DNA from: JBFYTX01 sp963739515
GTDB taxonomy: Bacteria > Chloroflexota > Dehalococcoidia > Dehalococcoidales > RBG-16-60-22
DNA length: 64,000 nt
Assembly (NCBI GenBank): GCA_963739515.1
Contig: CAVUAO010000002.1
Location: forward strand, 434,001 to 498,000
Reading direction: 5' to 3'
The stretch's first letter is position 1. Each line of letters begins with the position of its first letter. The translations under genes were made by a program, and so were the position numbers. A model generated the notes under the pieces. It searched no databases. It worked only from the letters and a program-made list of their open reading frames with translations, and was not told the origin of the DNA. Of the stretch, positions 8,156-17,485 are shown in pieces.

Positions 8156-10924
8156 CTATCCCGTCCAGTTCTGCCCGACGATAGTAATATCCAGTATATC
8201 GATCGTTCCATCATTATTAACGTCTTCTCGAATCCAGTCATTCACGCCGGTTTCACCCCAGTGTTGGGCGATTCCGATTATGTCAAGGATGTTCACCATT
8301 CCGTCGCCGTTGATATCAGCATTTCCGGCCGGCTGGCCGGGAGCAGGAGAGCCGGTTGCTTGAACCAGGAGATATTTGGGATCGTGCCAGACAAAAGGAG
8401 GTATACCCTTGAACCAGAAATAGTTGCTACCAGAACTAGTAAAAGTCAATTTCCACAAACCAGCTACGGGAGTAGTTATAGTAATCTCACCATCTGAAGT
8501 CGGGAAGTTGAAGTTATGATTGACATTGTTGGGGTCAATCAGTGAGCCGGTTATAAGAGTTGGTTCATCAGGGAAAGCGTTGTTTGTGCCAAAGGTGAAG
8601 TTGGACGTTCCTGCTGGTACATAGAAGTACTGACTATTCGTACCAGAAAACCAAGGGGCATCATGCTGTGTATAGTCGGTATCCTTTTCTAATCTATATA
8701 GACCGACACGGTAATCAGCAACGATAGATGCAGGTCTATTTTGAACGTCAATATATGTGCCGACACTTGGAAGAGGAGTTCCTCTATTAACGTGCAATAA
8801 ATAGTAACCTGCCTCGACAGCTGGGAAGCTGTGGTTTGTCCAATCGCAAGCCTGAGTCTGCGTCCAATATGATGTCATTATTCCATTGGGGTTGTACCAG
8901 CCTATTGAGAACTGTGTGTTTGTTTTGGCTCTTATCGTGACATTCTCATTACCGCTGGAGTAAACGAGAATATCTCTGCTCCCACCATAGAGAGGATTAA
9001 CATTTTGCGTCATAGTATTGCTAAGAGTTTCCAGGTCTATAGCCTTTATGTTGGTATACCCCGGAAGAGTTAAATATGAGCTAAAGGCCGACATCGCCTC
9101 GCTCAACCATGTCGCTGTTTCCCCGGCGGTTGGCGGAGTAAAATCCTGTAGAGCAGTAACCTGCCCACTTGTTAAACCCCTCCTTATGAGCTCTGCTTTC
9201 AGATTGGCTTCATCTCCGGCAGGGTCGACACCACTATAATTGGTCATGTAGGTGTCTCTGATTTTGCAAATGAAGGTGTAGAAACTTTCCAAATCGCTAA
9301 GGGTCAAATGAGTGATACCGATATTGTTATATTTCCAAACATAACGATTATAATATTCGAGTTGGCGGATACGTGTCAGGACGGCCGAATTACCTGCTGC
9401 CAGGGTCTCCGCCTGATTCAAATAATTGAAGGATTGAGCTAAGGAAATACTATCAGTATCTCTAACTTCGTAGTATTTCTGCATGACTGCGGCGGCAGGC
9501 CCAAATGCCTTGGTGTAGAAATCAGCCAAAATATCATCGACATTCAAGTTACAATCCCAGAATAATTTACTCATAATATAATATGTAAGACCACTCCGCC
9601 CACCCCAACAATCTATAGTCTCGCCAGCATACCATTTGACATCATTATTGCCGAGCCACTTAAGGATATTTATGACATCGTAGTTCATCCGAGGGCCATC
9701 AGAATGACAAACGAAGTCGTACCAGCCTACTTTTACACCTTTTGCCAGTAGCCCTTCCACACGCTCGTAGTTAGTGAGATTGCTATTATTATAATCCGAG
9801 GTTACAGGAACAAGAAGATTTGGTTCCAGCGCAAAGGACGGTATGCCAGAATAACTTAAATAATTAAATACTAAAATGTATTTATCAGGATAATCTACAT
9901 TTATGCCAGCAGCTACCGCATTAACTCCCCCAAAAACAAGGTCGGTGATATCTTGGATATCGGTGGAGGCGTATGGGGGGTTAAAAGCTCCATTGTCTCT
10001 AGGGGAAATAGCGACTGAGCCATAATGGAGGACCGGGCCATTACCGTACAATGAAGCAAAAACACTTTCGGCATACGCAACCGCCATCGCCGTGACAGCG
10101 GGAGTAGCTAAATTGAGGTTCCAGTTATATACATAACCACCAGTAGGATAAAAATAGGTAGGATGGGCATTATAGTAGTCTGTCTTTTGTTGTGTGGTCA
10201 TTGAACCCCAGCCAACCGCCAAGTCCATTAGGGCATCATAACCTTGAGAATCTGCATAAGACTTTGCTCCAAGCTCTCTATTATGCATTATCCAGTTAAT
10301 AGAATCAGTCTGCCCAACGGAAGAAAAGCCAACTAGTTGCCGCCAGAAAAAATCAGGTTCAACAATAGTATCTGTGGTTCCTAAATCAATAAGACTATCC
10401 GGCATTACCGTCCAGGCTGGACTCTTAAAGAACCAGCGCACTCCGAGTTTCTCGTCAAGCAGGTAGTAAGCTCCCCAAAGACAAGCGATAGCCGTCTTGC
10501 CGGTAATCGTCACGCCGTTGCTATCAACTACCAACCTGAAAGCCTCGTCCCCGTGAGCCGCCAGCATGGTAGCATCGACTGCGAGATAAATAGCTGGGGG
10601 TACGGGAGGAGTATTAGTAACCACTGTCCATGCCCGACCTGACATTTGCTGCAGATACGTTTTCAGCTCCTGAGCAGCAGTATACAAGAAGGTATTGTTG
10701 GATTCTTCTTGACTTGGGTTATAATAGATAGTATTGATTGCGTCCCAGACGGCCCCATCATCAGCTTTGGCAGCAGGTGCCGTTATGAAAGGCGAGATTA
10801 CCGAGAATAACATAAAAAATATTATAAATAGACTTGCCATGCGGCTAAGCAGCAGACCTCTTCTCCGAAGAGTAATCATGTATTTCGCCTTCATGGCTTG
10901 ATAATTCGCTGGCATAACTTTCAT
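8156..10924 (-). CDS. Secreted DUF4838 glycosidase-like protein with C-terminal dockerin
   Basis: The protein has 922 residues. After an N-terminal signal segment (hydrophobic at about residues 28-50) comes a glucuronidase-type N-domain (AAQELKTYLQQMSG), then blocks typical of DUF4838: YYLLDEKLGVRWFF, CHSDGPRMNYDV and MSKLFWDCNLNVDDI. A further beta-rich region is followed by a dockerin with loops DINGDGMVNILD and DVNNDGTIDILD. DUF4838 proteins are thought to act on polysaccharides, but the reaction is not established. Start ATG 10924 has AAGGG nearby. It is the first gene of the operon and may dock onto the downstream cohesins. Confidence 0.8.
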   Translation of the reverse strand: MKVMPANYQAMKAKYMITLRRRGLLLSRMASLFIIFFMLFSVISPFITAPAAKADDGAVWDAINTIYYNPSQEESNNTFLYTAAQELKTYLQQMSGRAWTVVTNTPPVPPAIYLAVDATMLAAHGDEAFRLVVDSNGVTITGKTAIACLWGAYYLLDEKLGVRWFFKSPAWTVMPDSLIDLGTTDTIVEPDFFWRQLVGFSSVGQTDSINWIMHNRELGAKSYADSQGYDALMDLAVGWGSMTTQQKTDYYNAHPTYFYPTGGYVYNWNLNLATPAVTAMAVAYAESVFASLYGNGPVLHYGSVAISPRDNGAFNPPYASTDIQDITDLVFGGVNAVAAGINVDYPDKYILVFNYLSYSGIPSFALEPNLLVPVTSDYNNSNLTNYERVEGLLAKGVKVGWYDFVCHSDGPRMNYDVINILKWLGNNDVKWYAGETIDCWGGRSGLTYYIMSKLFWDCNLNVDDILADFYTKAFGPAAAVMQKYYEVRDTDSISLAQSFNYLNQAETLAAGNSAVLTRIRQLEYYNRYVWKYNNIGITHLTLSDLESFYTFICKIRDTYMTNYSGVDPAGDEANLKAELIRRGLTSGQVTALQDFTPPTAGETATWLSEAMSAFSSYLTLPGYTNIKAIDLETLSNTMTQNVNPLYGGSRDILVYSSGNENVTIRAKTNTQFSIGWYNPNGIMTSYWTQTQACDWTNHSFPAVEAGYYLLHVNRGTPLPSVGTYIDVQNRPASIVADYRVGLYRLEKDTDYTQHDAPWFSGTNSQYFYVPAGTSNFTFGTNNAFPDEPTLITGSLIDPNNVNHNFNFPTSDGEITITTPVAGLWKLTFTSSGSNYFWFKGIPPFVWHDPKYLLVQATGSPAPGQPAGNADINGDGMVNILDIIGIAQHWGETGVNDWIREDVNNDGTIDILDITIVGQNWTG

Positions 10925-11316
10925 CTTGAAAACCCTTACTTTTATATGTTACCTAAACAATATATGTTACCTAAAACAACCATCGCGGTACAATTCATGA
11001 CGATACTGATAAAAACCAGTATAACAGCGGCTAATATTAAAGAAAATAGCATTTAAGTAATAGAGACAAGGTTCTGTTTTCAAGATGGACAGAGCTATGG
11101 TAACATTATGGACAATTAAGAAAATCCTGGGCCAGGAACGTTGAAGGCTATGCTCATATTACTAAAGAGTGGTATCTGGATGCTGGACCTGGTCAGGGAG
11201 AGCTAGCAGGCCCCAGAAGGTCATAGGGACTCACGTTGAAGGCTTCGCATTGAACATAACGGGAACGATAACCAGATAGATATGGTTGCCTGGAGTAACC
11301 ACAGAATATAAGAACA
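10925..11316. other. Divergent intergenic region without a convincing gene
   Basis: This 392-bp gap separates the minus-strand DUF4838 operon from the plus-strand VanZ gene. It holds the 15-bp direct repeat and AT-rich sequence that could contain divergent promoters. A short plus-strand open stretch near 11121-11221 encodes GYAHITKEWYLDAG with no start or ribosome-binding site; it may be a relic of a lost gene. No 11-bp regulator array of the kind found elsewhere in the window is present. Confidence 0.4.
10943..10975. repeat. 15-bp direct repeat upstream of the DUF4838 operon
   Basis: TATATGTTACCTAAA occurs at 10943-10957 and again at 10961-10975, an 18-bp period, within 55 bp of the DUF4838 start codon. 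The spacing and position suit an operator bound by a dimer, but no regulator is evident. Confidence 0.5.
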
Positions 11317-11700
11317 ATGAAAATACGCGCTATTTTATTGGTATTTTGGACGTTGTTTCTTCTTGCGGTACTATTATCGCCGATAAGGGATAGTATCATT
11401 CCCAACCTCGGAGGTTTCCAACACTGGGACAAAGTTGCCCATTTCGGTCTTTTTGCCGTCACCGGCTTCATTAGTATTTATGGCGCCGGCTTCTCCTCGC
11501 GGTTTGTGGTCAGGGTGATTTTCGGGCTCATCTTCGGGTTAGTGTTAGCGTTGGGGACAGAACTCGGGCAGTATTTTATACCTTTTCGTGACCCGGATTT
11601 TTATGACCTCCTGGCTGACCTTGCAGGACTATTTTTCGGCTTACTGTCCTATACTATTCTCTTTGGCTTTGATACTCTCCGCTTGAGGCTGAGACTATAG
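11317..11700 (+). CDS. VanZ-like family membrane protein
   Basis: A 127-residue protein with four hydrophobic helices. It has the family's HWDKVAHFGLFA segment after the first helix and a TELGQYFIPFRDPDFYDLLADLAG segment in the C-terminal half. VanZ-like proteins are widespread. Some affect glycopeptide tolerance, and most have no known role. Start ATG 11317 has only a weak ribosome-binding site. The next plus-strand gene encodes an acyltransferase 67 bp downstream, suggesting cotranscription. Confidence 0.75.
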   Translation: MKIRAILLVFWTLFLLAVLLSPIRDSIIPNLGGFQHWDKVAHFGLFAVTGFISIYGAGFSSRFVVRVIFGLIFGLVLALGTELGQYFIPFRDPDFYDLLADLAGLFFGLLSYTILFGFDTLRLRLRL

Positions 11701-11767
11701 ATTATTTATTCGTCAAGGCATTAGATGATCAAATGGTATTTTCCGCTGGAGTATTAAGGATAGTATT

Positions 11768-12871
11768 ATGGAACTAACCGGTAATGAGTCAGCCAGATTA
11801 GATTTAATTCGTTTTCCGCTTATCGTTGGTGTTATTTTTGGCCATGCGTACGAATCCCTTATTCAATTTAGTGGCACGGTAGCGACGCTTGACCCGTCCA
11901 GTTTCGCTGCTATGTTCATAAGGTATTACATTGGGAAGGGTTTAGCTTTTGTTGCGGTGCCCCTCTTTTTCTTCATGTCCGGGTACCTGTTTTTTTACCG
12001 GCTAGAATGGTCCGGCCCCGCCTTTAAGAAAAAGGTGCAATCAAGGGTCTTTACCCTTTTAATCCCCTTTTTATTCTGGAATATCCTTTATCTTGGATTA
12101 TATGCCATTGCACAAGAACTGCCCATCACAGCCCAGTATTTATCTGGGGGTGTTCCCCGTATTACCGAGCTCAGTATTGGCGGGTATTTCAATATGATAT
12201 TCGGCGTCACCCGCAGTCCCATCGCCTTCCAGTTTTGGTTTATCCGGGACTTAATGGTAATGGTAGTGCTGACACCCCTGTTCCACCTGATGCACAAGAA
12301 GACTTCTATTTCTCTAGTCTTTCTGTTTATCTTTTTTATAGTTTGGTTCTTCAATAAGCTTTCGATTATCCCCGACCCTCAATCGGTATTTTTCTTCTTT
12401 GCCGGCTCAATCCTGGCTGTCCAAAAGAAAAGCATTTTCTGGCTTGACCGATACGGACTAGTCATACTTGCTATCTGCCTGGTACTGTTTACTATGGATA
12501 CCCTTTTTCATGAACATTCTTTCGGCTATATGTTACATAGAGCTGCGATTGCCACCGGTGTTTTCGCTGGCCTATATGCCTCGAGAGTTCTTCTGTATAA
12601 GAAAGTTGAACCTCTATTCATGTGGCTGGGAAGCGTCAGCTTCTTTATCTTCGCCTTTCACGAGCCTCTCCAGGGGTTTATCCAGAGAGTGATTATCAAG
12701 CTTTATACACCGACGGATGACTTAACCAAACTGCTTTACTTTTTCGCAATACCGCTGCTGGTAATTGCTATTTCATTAGTAGTAATAAAATTACTGAGCA
12801 GTACACTTCCCAGATATACAGCAATTATTACGGGACAAAGGATGGTGAGACTAAAAAAGGCGGAACCGTAA
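11768..12871 (+). CDS. Acyltransferase family 3 (OafA/WecH-like) membrane protein
   Basis: The protein has 367 residues with about ten transmembrane helices. The N-terminal RLDLIRFPLIVGVIFGHAYE block contains the conserved His of acyltransferase family 3, which transfers acetyl or other acyl groups to cell-surface carbohydrates or lipids. It extends the glycan-modifying theme of the region. A 277-bp stretch with no recognisable gene separates it from the convergent SGNH surface-protein gene. The acceptor is unknown. Confidence 0.8.
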   Translation: MELTGNESARLDLIRFPLIVGVIFGHAYESLIQFSGTVATLDPSSFAAMFIRYYIGKGLAFVAVPLFFFMSGYLFFYRLEWSGPAFKKKVQSRVFTLLIPFLFWNILYLGLYAIAQELPITAQYLSGGVPRITELSIGGYFNMIFGVTRSPIAFQFWFIRDLMVMVVLTPLFHLMHKKTSISLVFLFIFFIVWFFNKLSIIPDPQSVFFFFAGSILAVQKKSIFWLDRYGLVILAICLVLFTMDTLFHEHSFGYMLHRAAIATGVFAGLYASRVLLYKKVEPLFMWLGSVSFFIFAFHEPLQGFIQRVIIKLYTPTDDLTKLLYFFAIPLLVIAISLVVIKLLSSTLPRYTAIITGQRMVRLKKAEP

Positions 12872-13148
12872 TAAAATACCATCAAAGGAAACTACGTGAA
12901 TTTGCCTGACGCGCTCTTAATGAAGGGGCATATTATAAGGGGATGAAGCTAAAATTTTATTCGACCGGAGAAGTATGTAGAAAACGCCTTGCTGAAAGTA
13001 TCATTAGCAGAATCGGGGGTACTCCTTTAAACACGAATTGGGTAAGGAACATGTCAAATCAACGGCTGGGGCTTTAAACACTGGTACCAATAGTTACATG
13101 GTAAGGTTAAGATTAACTTTAATAACCAAGAATATTATGTCAATCCAC

Positions 13149-16100
13149 CTATCGCCAGGTTCTATAGCTACGTCGACGACGCTGCGTAATAAAGGTCGAT
13201 AATCCAATTATCACAACGCCACCGAGCGTAGCCGTAACTCCGATGTAGAGCGGCCAGTTAGTCGGCTTCACATACGGTATTTCGTCGGCGGCTTTTGGTA
13301 AAGTTGGTGGTGGCACGGTAACATTGAACTGTCCTGCTTTACCATTGATATCGACGCTATTGTTTCCCCCGACCTTTGCCACGGTGGTGAAGGAGACCTT
13401 CTGGATCTGATCAGCCTCGAATTCCACCTCTTTTCTGGCTTCTTCCTGATTATTTATTTTAAGAACGAGAATATAACTTCCCTGACTGCCTCCGCTGTTA
13501 GTGACCACGGTTGAAATTGTCACTTCTTCATCGGGATTGACTTCATCTGGAGTTATTGACAAACCGGAGATAGTAAAACTGGCTGGCGTTGGCAATTCCG
13601 CCACGGTGCCTTCAGGCACGGGTTCCTTAACCTTATAATTACTCGATAGACCATTGATCTCCACGGTATGTTCGCCGGTTGTGTCTGTGATTAAGGTGAA
13701 GCTGACCGTCTGGCTCTGGCCGCCATCAAGGGTTATTTTTTTTGCCTGCGATTCCGAGTTATTTATTTTAAGAGTGACGTCATAGCGCCCGGTCAGGTCG
13801 CCGGCATTGGTAATGGTGGCGCTGACAGTAACGGTATCACCCGGATAGACCTCTGTTGGCGAAATCGTTAATCCACTGACTTCGAAGCTGGCAGGCGAAG
13901 TGTAGGCCAGGACGGTGAAAGTAGAAAAATGGCTTAACGGTACCGTGATGGTGTTATTGACCGGGTCGATAACGCAGTCTTCGAACGGGACCCATTTCCC
14001 GTCCTGCCAGGTAGCGAGTTTCAGATTTTCTTCGGCGACTCCCGCCGGTACCTGAGAATCACTATACTTGAAAGTCAAATAGATGGGTGGGTCAAAGGTC
14101 GCGCCGGCTGGGCCGATGTCGTAAGTAAGGCATACGAAATTACAGTCGGCCGGCGGTACGGGTGGTGCTGTATTTTCCTTGATAGATACGGAATATAACC
14201 GGTTGCCGTTTTTGTTCACGCCGATGGTGCCTTTGGATATATCGAGCTTAACTTTGCCGTCCATCGATTCCGCCGTAGCGTTAGCAACGAATGTACCGTT
14301 ACTGGTGATGTATTCGGCCAGACTGGTAACACCGCTAGGACCGCCTCCACCACCTCCGCCGCCCTCAGATGGAGGAGGGTTTGGAGTTGTAGCCGCAACC
14401 GTGATGCTGATGGTGGCAGTATTGGAGTCTACTTTCCCATCGTTGGCCTTGAAAGTGAAATTATCGCTGCCGTTGTAGTTCAGGTTCGGCGTATAGGTCA
14501 AGTTAGGGGCTGTCCCGGTCAGACTGCCGTGGGGCGGTGGGGTGACGATACTATACGTCAGCGGGTCATTATCGGCGTCCGTAGCCGTCAAGGTGATGGC
14601 AAGGGCGATATTTTTATTGGTACTGACCGACTGTGCATTGGACACCGGGGCACGGTTGACATCATTGACCGTGATGCTCACCGTAGCGGTATTGGAATCA
14701 AGGTGGCCGTCATTTGTCTTAAAGTTAAAAGTGTCACCACCGCTGTAGCCCGTTGTCGGCGTATAGGTCAAGTTAGGGGCTGTCCCGGTCAGGCTGCCGT
14801 GGGGCGGTGGGGTGACGATACTATACGTCAGCGGGTCATTATCGGCGTCCGTAGCCGTCAAGGTGATGGCAAGGGCGATATTTTTATTGGTACTGACCGA
14901 CTGTGCATTGGACACCGGGGCACGGTTGACATCATTGACCGTGATGCTCACCGTAGCGGTATTGGAATCAAGGTGGCCGTCATTTGTCTTAAAGTTAAAA
15001 GTGTCACCACCGCTGTAGCCCGTTGTCGGCGTATAGGTCAAGTTAGGGGCTGTCCCGGTCAGGCTGCCGTGGGGCGGTGGGGTGACGATACTATACGTCA
15101 GCGGGTCATTATCGGCGTCCGTAGCCGTCAAGGTGATGGCAAGGGCGATATTTTTATTGGTACTGACCGACTGTGCATTGGACACCGGGGCACGGTTGAC
15201 ATCATTGACCGTGATGCTCACCGTAGCGGTATTGGAATCAAGGTGGCCGTCATTTGTCTTAAAGTTAAAAGTGTCACCACCGCTGTAGCCCGTTGTCGGC
15301 GTATAGGTCAAGTTAGGGGCTGTCCCGGTCAGGCTGCCGTGGGGCGGTGGGGTGACGATACTATACGTCAGCGGGTCATTATCGGCGTCCGTAGCCGTCA
15401 AGGTGATGGCAAGGGCGATATTTTTATTGGTACTGACCGACTGTGCATTGGCCACCGGGGCACGGTTGACATCATTGACCGTGATGCTCACCGTAGCGGT
15501 ATTGGAATCAAGGTGGCCGTCATTTGTCTTAAAGTTAAAAGTGTCACCACCGCTGTAGCCCGTTGTCGGCGTATAGGTCAAGTTAGGGGCTGTCCCGGTC
15601 AGGCTGCCGTGCGCTGGCTGGGTGTAACTGTACTTCAGGTATGGGCCGTCGCCATCGTCGTCCGTGGCCGGCAGCGTAATGGCCTTGGCAGTATCCTGAC
15701 CGGTGCTGACCGACTGGTTGATGGCCAACGGGGGGCGGTTGTGCGTGCCATCCCAGTCCGCCAGCCGTGCAAACAGCCACCAGGCGGCGTAGGCTTTAAG
15801 ATTGCAGTTCAAAGGCATAGTATGAAGTTCATTAATTCCGGCGGGATAAGGAGGATGGGGTATAGGGGGTGCTGTTTCCGGGGGGGTATGAGTTGGCAAG
15901 TAATACCAGTCAACATTTTCAGAATGGGCCTCTTGCCATTCCGTTGCCCAGTTTCCTGTTTTTGTCGAGTAATCAGCGGAGGTAAAGTATTCGCAATATT
16001 CGTCAGTAAAAGGGAAATATGTACCGTCCGGGTCATAACTTTCAATGTCATAGAAGTCGTATAAGATTTTGTTCTTAGCCTGACACCACTGGCGGATAAA

Positions 16101-16781
16101 ATCGTTACCGGCTTTGTTCATCTCATAATCCGGTGTATCCGCGGACTTCGTGCGGCCGGTCATGTAAATAAACTTCACATTAGGGTACAAGGTTTCAAGC
16201 TGGCTCATAGGCTGGAGATAAAAACTGGTCATGTTACCGGCCGCCTGTATATCTGCCAGGCCGTTGCTCCACGCCCACATAAGGACATTCACATCCGGGT
16301 GGTCATTGAGGTATTGGATTGTCGCCCCATACCAATCGTAGTAAGACCCATCCCCGTTCTTCAAGCCTAGGAAGCCGCTTAAATACCCGTTAGTCGTGTT
16401 ATAGGTATCCTCAAGGTCCAGCGCCCCGTTTGTGCCACCGTTATTCCAGGCGAAGAAATTGTGGGGAAGCGATAGGCCTTTCCCGCCGCCGTTGGCAAAG
16501 GCTACCAGACCGGTCCAGTTGCCTGTACCGAGGGGATATTCATAGCCCATGCCCATTGTCAACTGCGCGCCATGTGACCAGTGCCCATAGCCGATATGAA
16601 GTTCAGTTTTGGCTTTTTCAATCCAATACTGGGGGATTTGCGTAATGTTGTCGCTATTGTGGTCGATGACGAACCCTGGGCCGTTATACGTATAGGCAGC
16701 CACGCCGGATTTAAAAACCGGCATGACACTGACTACCAGAAGCAAAGCAATCGTGAGCCTGAATAGTACTGTTCTTAGCAT
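13149..16781 (-). CDS. 1210-residue SGNH-like surface protein with near-identical Ig-like repeats
   Basis: Order: signal peptide (1-29); SGNH-hydrolase-like domain (about 34-345) starting VIDHNSDNITQIP; five cadherin/VCBS-like repeats (about 350-830), four nearly identical and 90 residues each; Gly/Pro linker; beta domain and two CARDB-like domains; transmembrane helix in NWPLYIGV...; and an RRRR tail. The usual HTSHGSQ of the SGNH family reads HWSHGAQ here, so catalysis is doubtful. The C-terminal third is closely related to the 25883-27247 protein. An adhesin or stalk-like role at the cell surface is inferred. Divergent from the carrier-protein operon across a shared regulatory region. Confidence 0.8.
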   Translation of the reverse strand: MLRTVLFRLTIALLLVVSVMPVFKSGVAAYTYNGPGFVIDHNSDNITQIPQYWIEKAKTELHIGYGHWSHGAQLTMGMGYEYPLGTGNWTGLVAFANGGGKGLSLPHNFFAWNNGGTNGALDLEDTYNTTNGYLSGFLGLKNGDGSYYDWYGATIQYLNDHPDVNVLMWAWSNGLADIQAAGNMTSFYLQPMSQLETLYPNVKFIYMTGRTKSADTPDYEMNKAGNDFIRQWCQAKNKILYDFYDIESYDPDGTYFPFTDEYCEYFTSADYSTKTGNWATEWQEAHSENVDWYYLPTHTPPETAPPIPHPPYPAGINELHTMPLNCNLKAYAAWWLFARLADWDGTHNRPPLAINQSVSTGQDTAKAITLPATDDDGDGPYLKYSYTQPAHGSLTGTAPNLTYTPTTGYSGGDTFNFKTNDGHLDSNTATVSITVNDVNRAPVANAQSVSTNKNIALAITLTATDADNDPLTYSIVTPPPHGSLTGTAPNLTYTPTTGYSGGDTFNFKTNDGHLDSNTATVSITVNDVNRAPVSNAQSVSTNKNIALAITLTATDADNDPLTYSIVTPPPHGSLTGTAPNLTYTPTTGYSGGDTFNFKTNDGHLDSNTATVSITVNDVNRAPVSNAQSVSTNKNIALAITLTATDADNDPLTYSIVTPPPHGSLTGTAPNLTYTPTTGYSGGDTFNFKTNDGHLDSNTATVSITVNDVNRAPVSNAQSVSTNKNIALAITLTATDADNDPLTYSIVTPPPHGSLTGTAPNLTYTPNLNYNGSDNFTFKANDGKVDSNTATISITVAATTPNPPPSEGGGGGGGGPSGVTSLAEYITSNGTFVANATAESMDGKVKLDISKGTIGVNKNGNRLYSVSIKENTAPPVPPADCNFVCLTYDIGPAGATFDPPIYLTFKYSDSQVPAGVAEENLKLATWQDGKWVPFEDCVIDPVNNTITVPLSHFSTFTVLAYTSPASFEVSGLTISPTEVYPGDTVTVSATITNAGDLTGRYDVTLKINNSESQAKKITLDGGQSQTVSFTLITDTTGEHTVEINGLSSNYKVKEPVPEGTVAELPTPASFTISGLSITPDEVNPDEEVTISTVVTNSGGSQGSYILVLKINNQEEARKEVEFEADQIQKVSFTTVAKVGGNNSVDINGKAGQFNVTVPPPTLPKAADEIPYVKPTNWPLYIGVTATLGGVVIIGLSTFITQRRRRSYRTWR
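14491..15611 (-). repeat. Four-fold 270-bp tandem repeat inside the SGNH surface gene
   Basis: About 4.15 copies of a 270-bp unit lie head to tail. Blocks beginning at 14761, 15031 and 15301 match base for base over the stretches I compared. A single visible difference (GAC to GCC near 15451-15453) turns one Ser into Ala in the encoded NRAPVSNAQ. The outer edges are more diverged. The repeat is in frame and encodes 90-residue Ig-like modules. Such identity implies recent expansion or gene conversion, and copy number may vary between strains or be mis-assembled. Confidence 0.9.
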
Positions 16782-16964
16782 AATTATTTTTCCAATTTGT
16801 TTATTACGGGTCGACTGTTGTGTTTAATGCCAATACTCTGTCCGCCAGCCGACTACCTGGAGCGCCTATGATTTTTTCTCTGAACTGCTCCCGGCTATTT
16901 TCCTCAACCATCTATTATGTTAAAATTACAATACATTGACCTTTATAATATTAATACAAATATT

Positions 16965-17015
16965 GTTAATTGGGGATAGTGTAACAGTAAGAAAATGGTA
17001 AGAATAAGGTGTGAA
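16965..17015 (+). promoter_or_regulatory. 11-bp-phased box array (plus)
   Basis: Boxes of 7 bp start at 16965, 16976, 16987, 16998 and 17009: GTTAATT, ATAGTGT, GTAAGAA, GTAAGAA, GTGTGAA. The start-to-start distance is exactly 11 bp (7-bp box plus 4-bp spacer), the geometry of tandem OmpR/PhoB-family binding sites. The array lies between the divergent SGNH surface gene and the carrier-protein operon. The regulator is inferred. Confidence 0.65.
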
Positions 17016-17027
17016 TGGTTAAAATAG

Positions 17028-17067
17028 TTCTAACCAAATGTTAACCTCCAATATACTTGTTCCTAAC
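17028..17067 (-). promoter_or_regulatory. 11-bp-phased box array (minus)
   Basis: Read on the minus strand from 17067, four boxes GTTAGGA, GTATATT, GTTAACA and GTTAGAA have starts 11 bp apart. It faces the plus-strand array 13 bp away. The same paired arrangement, with matching box sequences, recurs at 29633-29738. The rest of the 16782-17198 gap is AT-rich and has no recognisable gene. Confidence 0.65.
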
Positions 17068-17198
17068 ACATACCAACTAAAATACTACTTAATGAGAAGG
17101 CAGCACAATACAATAAATATAAAAGTACTGACCCGGTAAGCTGAATGAATACTAATTACCTTTAAAATTTTTAATAAATGCGTTCATAGAGAGAGAAC

Positions 17199-17456
17199 AT
17201 GGACGCGAGAAACGTACTAAAGATATTTGTTGTCAATAATTTTCTAAAGGGAGATAAATCAATCAATCTCCGTGATGATAGTCTCTTTATCGAGGAGGGG
17301 ATTATCGACTCCGTGGGAGTTATGGAGCTTGTGGCCTTTATAGAAGTAACATTCGGTTTCAGAGTAGAGGACGACGAAATGGTGCCTGAAAACCTTGATT
17401 CAATTGACAAATTAGTGACCTATGTGGAGTTAAAATTAGCCACTACTAAGTCGTAA
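17199..17456 (+). CDS. Acyl carrier protein
   Basis: An 85-residue acidic protein with the phosphopantetheine attachment motif GIIDSVGVMEL (Ser in DSVG) at about residues 34-44, followed by the expected helical pattern. It would carry an acyl or aminoacyl group as a thioester. The acyl ligase starts 29 bp downstream and an Sfp-type transferase able to install the cofactor is at 34.9-35.6 kb. A truncated duplicate with the same first ~45 residues occurs at 29910. It lies downstream of paired 11-bp box arrays, so it is likely controlled with the surface genes. Confidence 0.85.
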   Translation: MDARNVLKIFVVNNFLKGDKSINLRDDSLFIEEGIIDSVGVMELVAFIEVTFGFRVEDDEMVPENLDSIDKLVTYVELKLATTKS

Positions 17457-17485
17457 AATTCACCTTACTTTCCGGGTCATTTGTT

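Noticed and set aside
11121..11221. Short frame GYAHITKEWYLDAG as a gene
   Set aside because: No start codon or ribosome-binding site and no homologue recognised; kept only as a possible relic.
14491..15611. CRISPR-like tandem repeat
   Set aside because: Unit of 270 bp is coding and in frame with no spacers; no cas genes.
14529..16064. Long open frame (~511 codons) on the plus strand across the 270-bp repeats
   Set aside because: It is antisense to the repeat-bearing surface gene, lacks a ribosome-binding site, and its length follows from the repeats having no stop in that frame.
13149..16781. Exosortase/PEP-CTERM-type sorting signal in the TM-plus-Arg tails
   Set aside because: No sorting enzyme is in the window and the NWPLYIGV segment is shared only by close paralogues.
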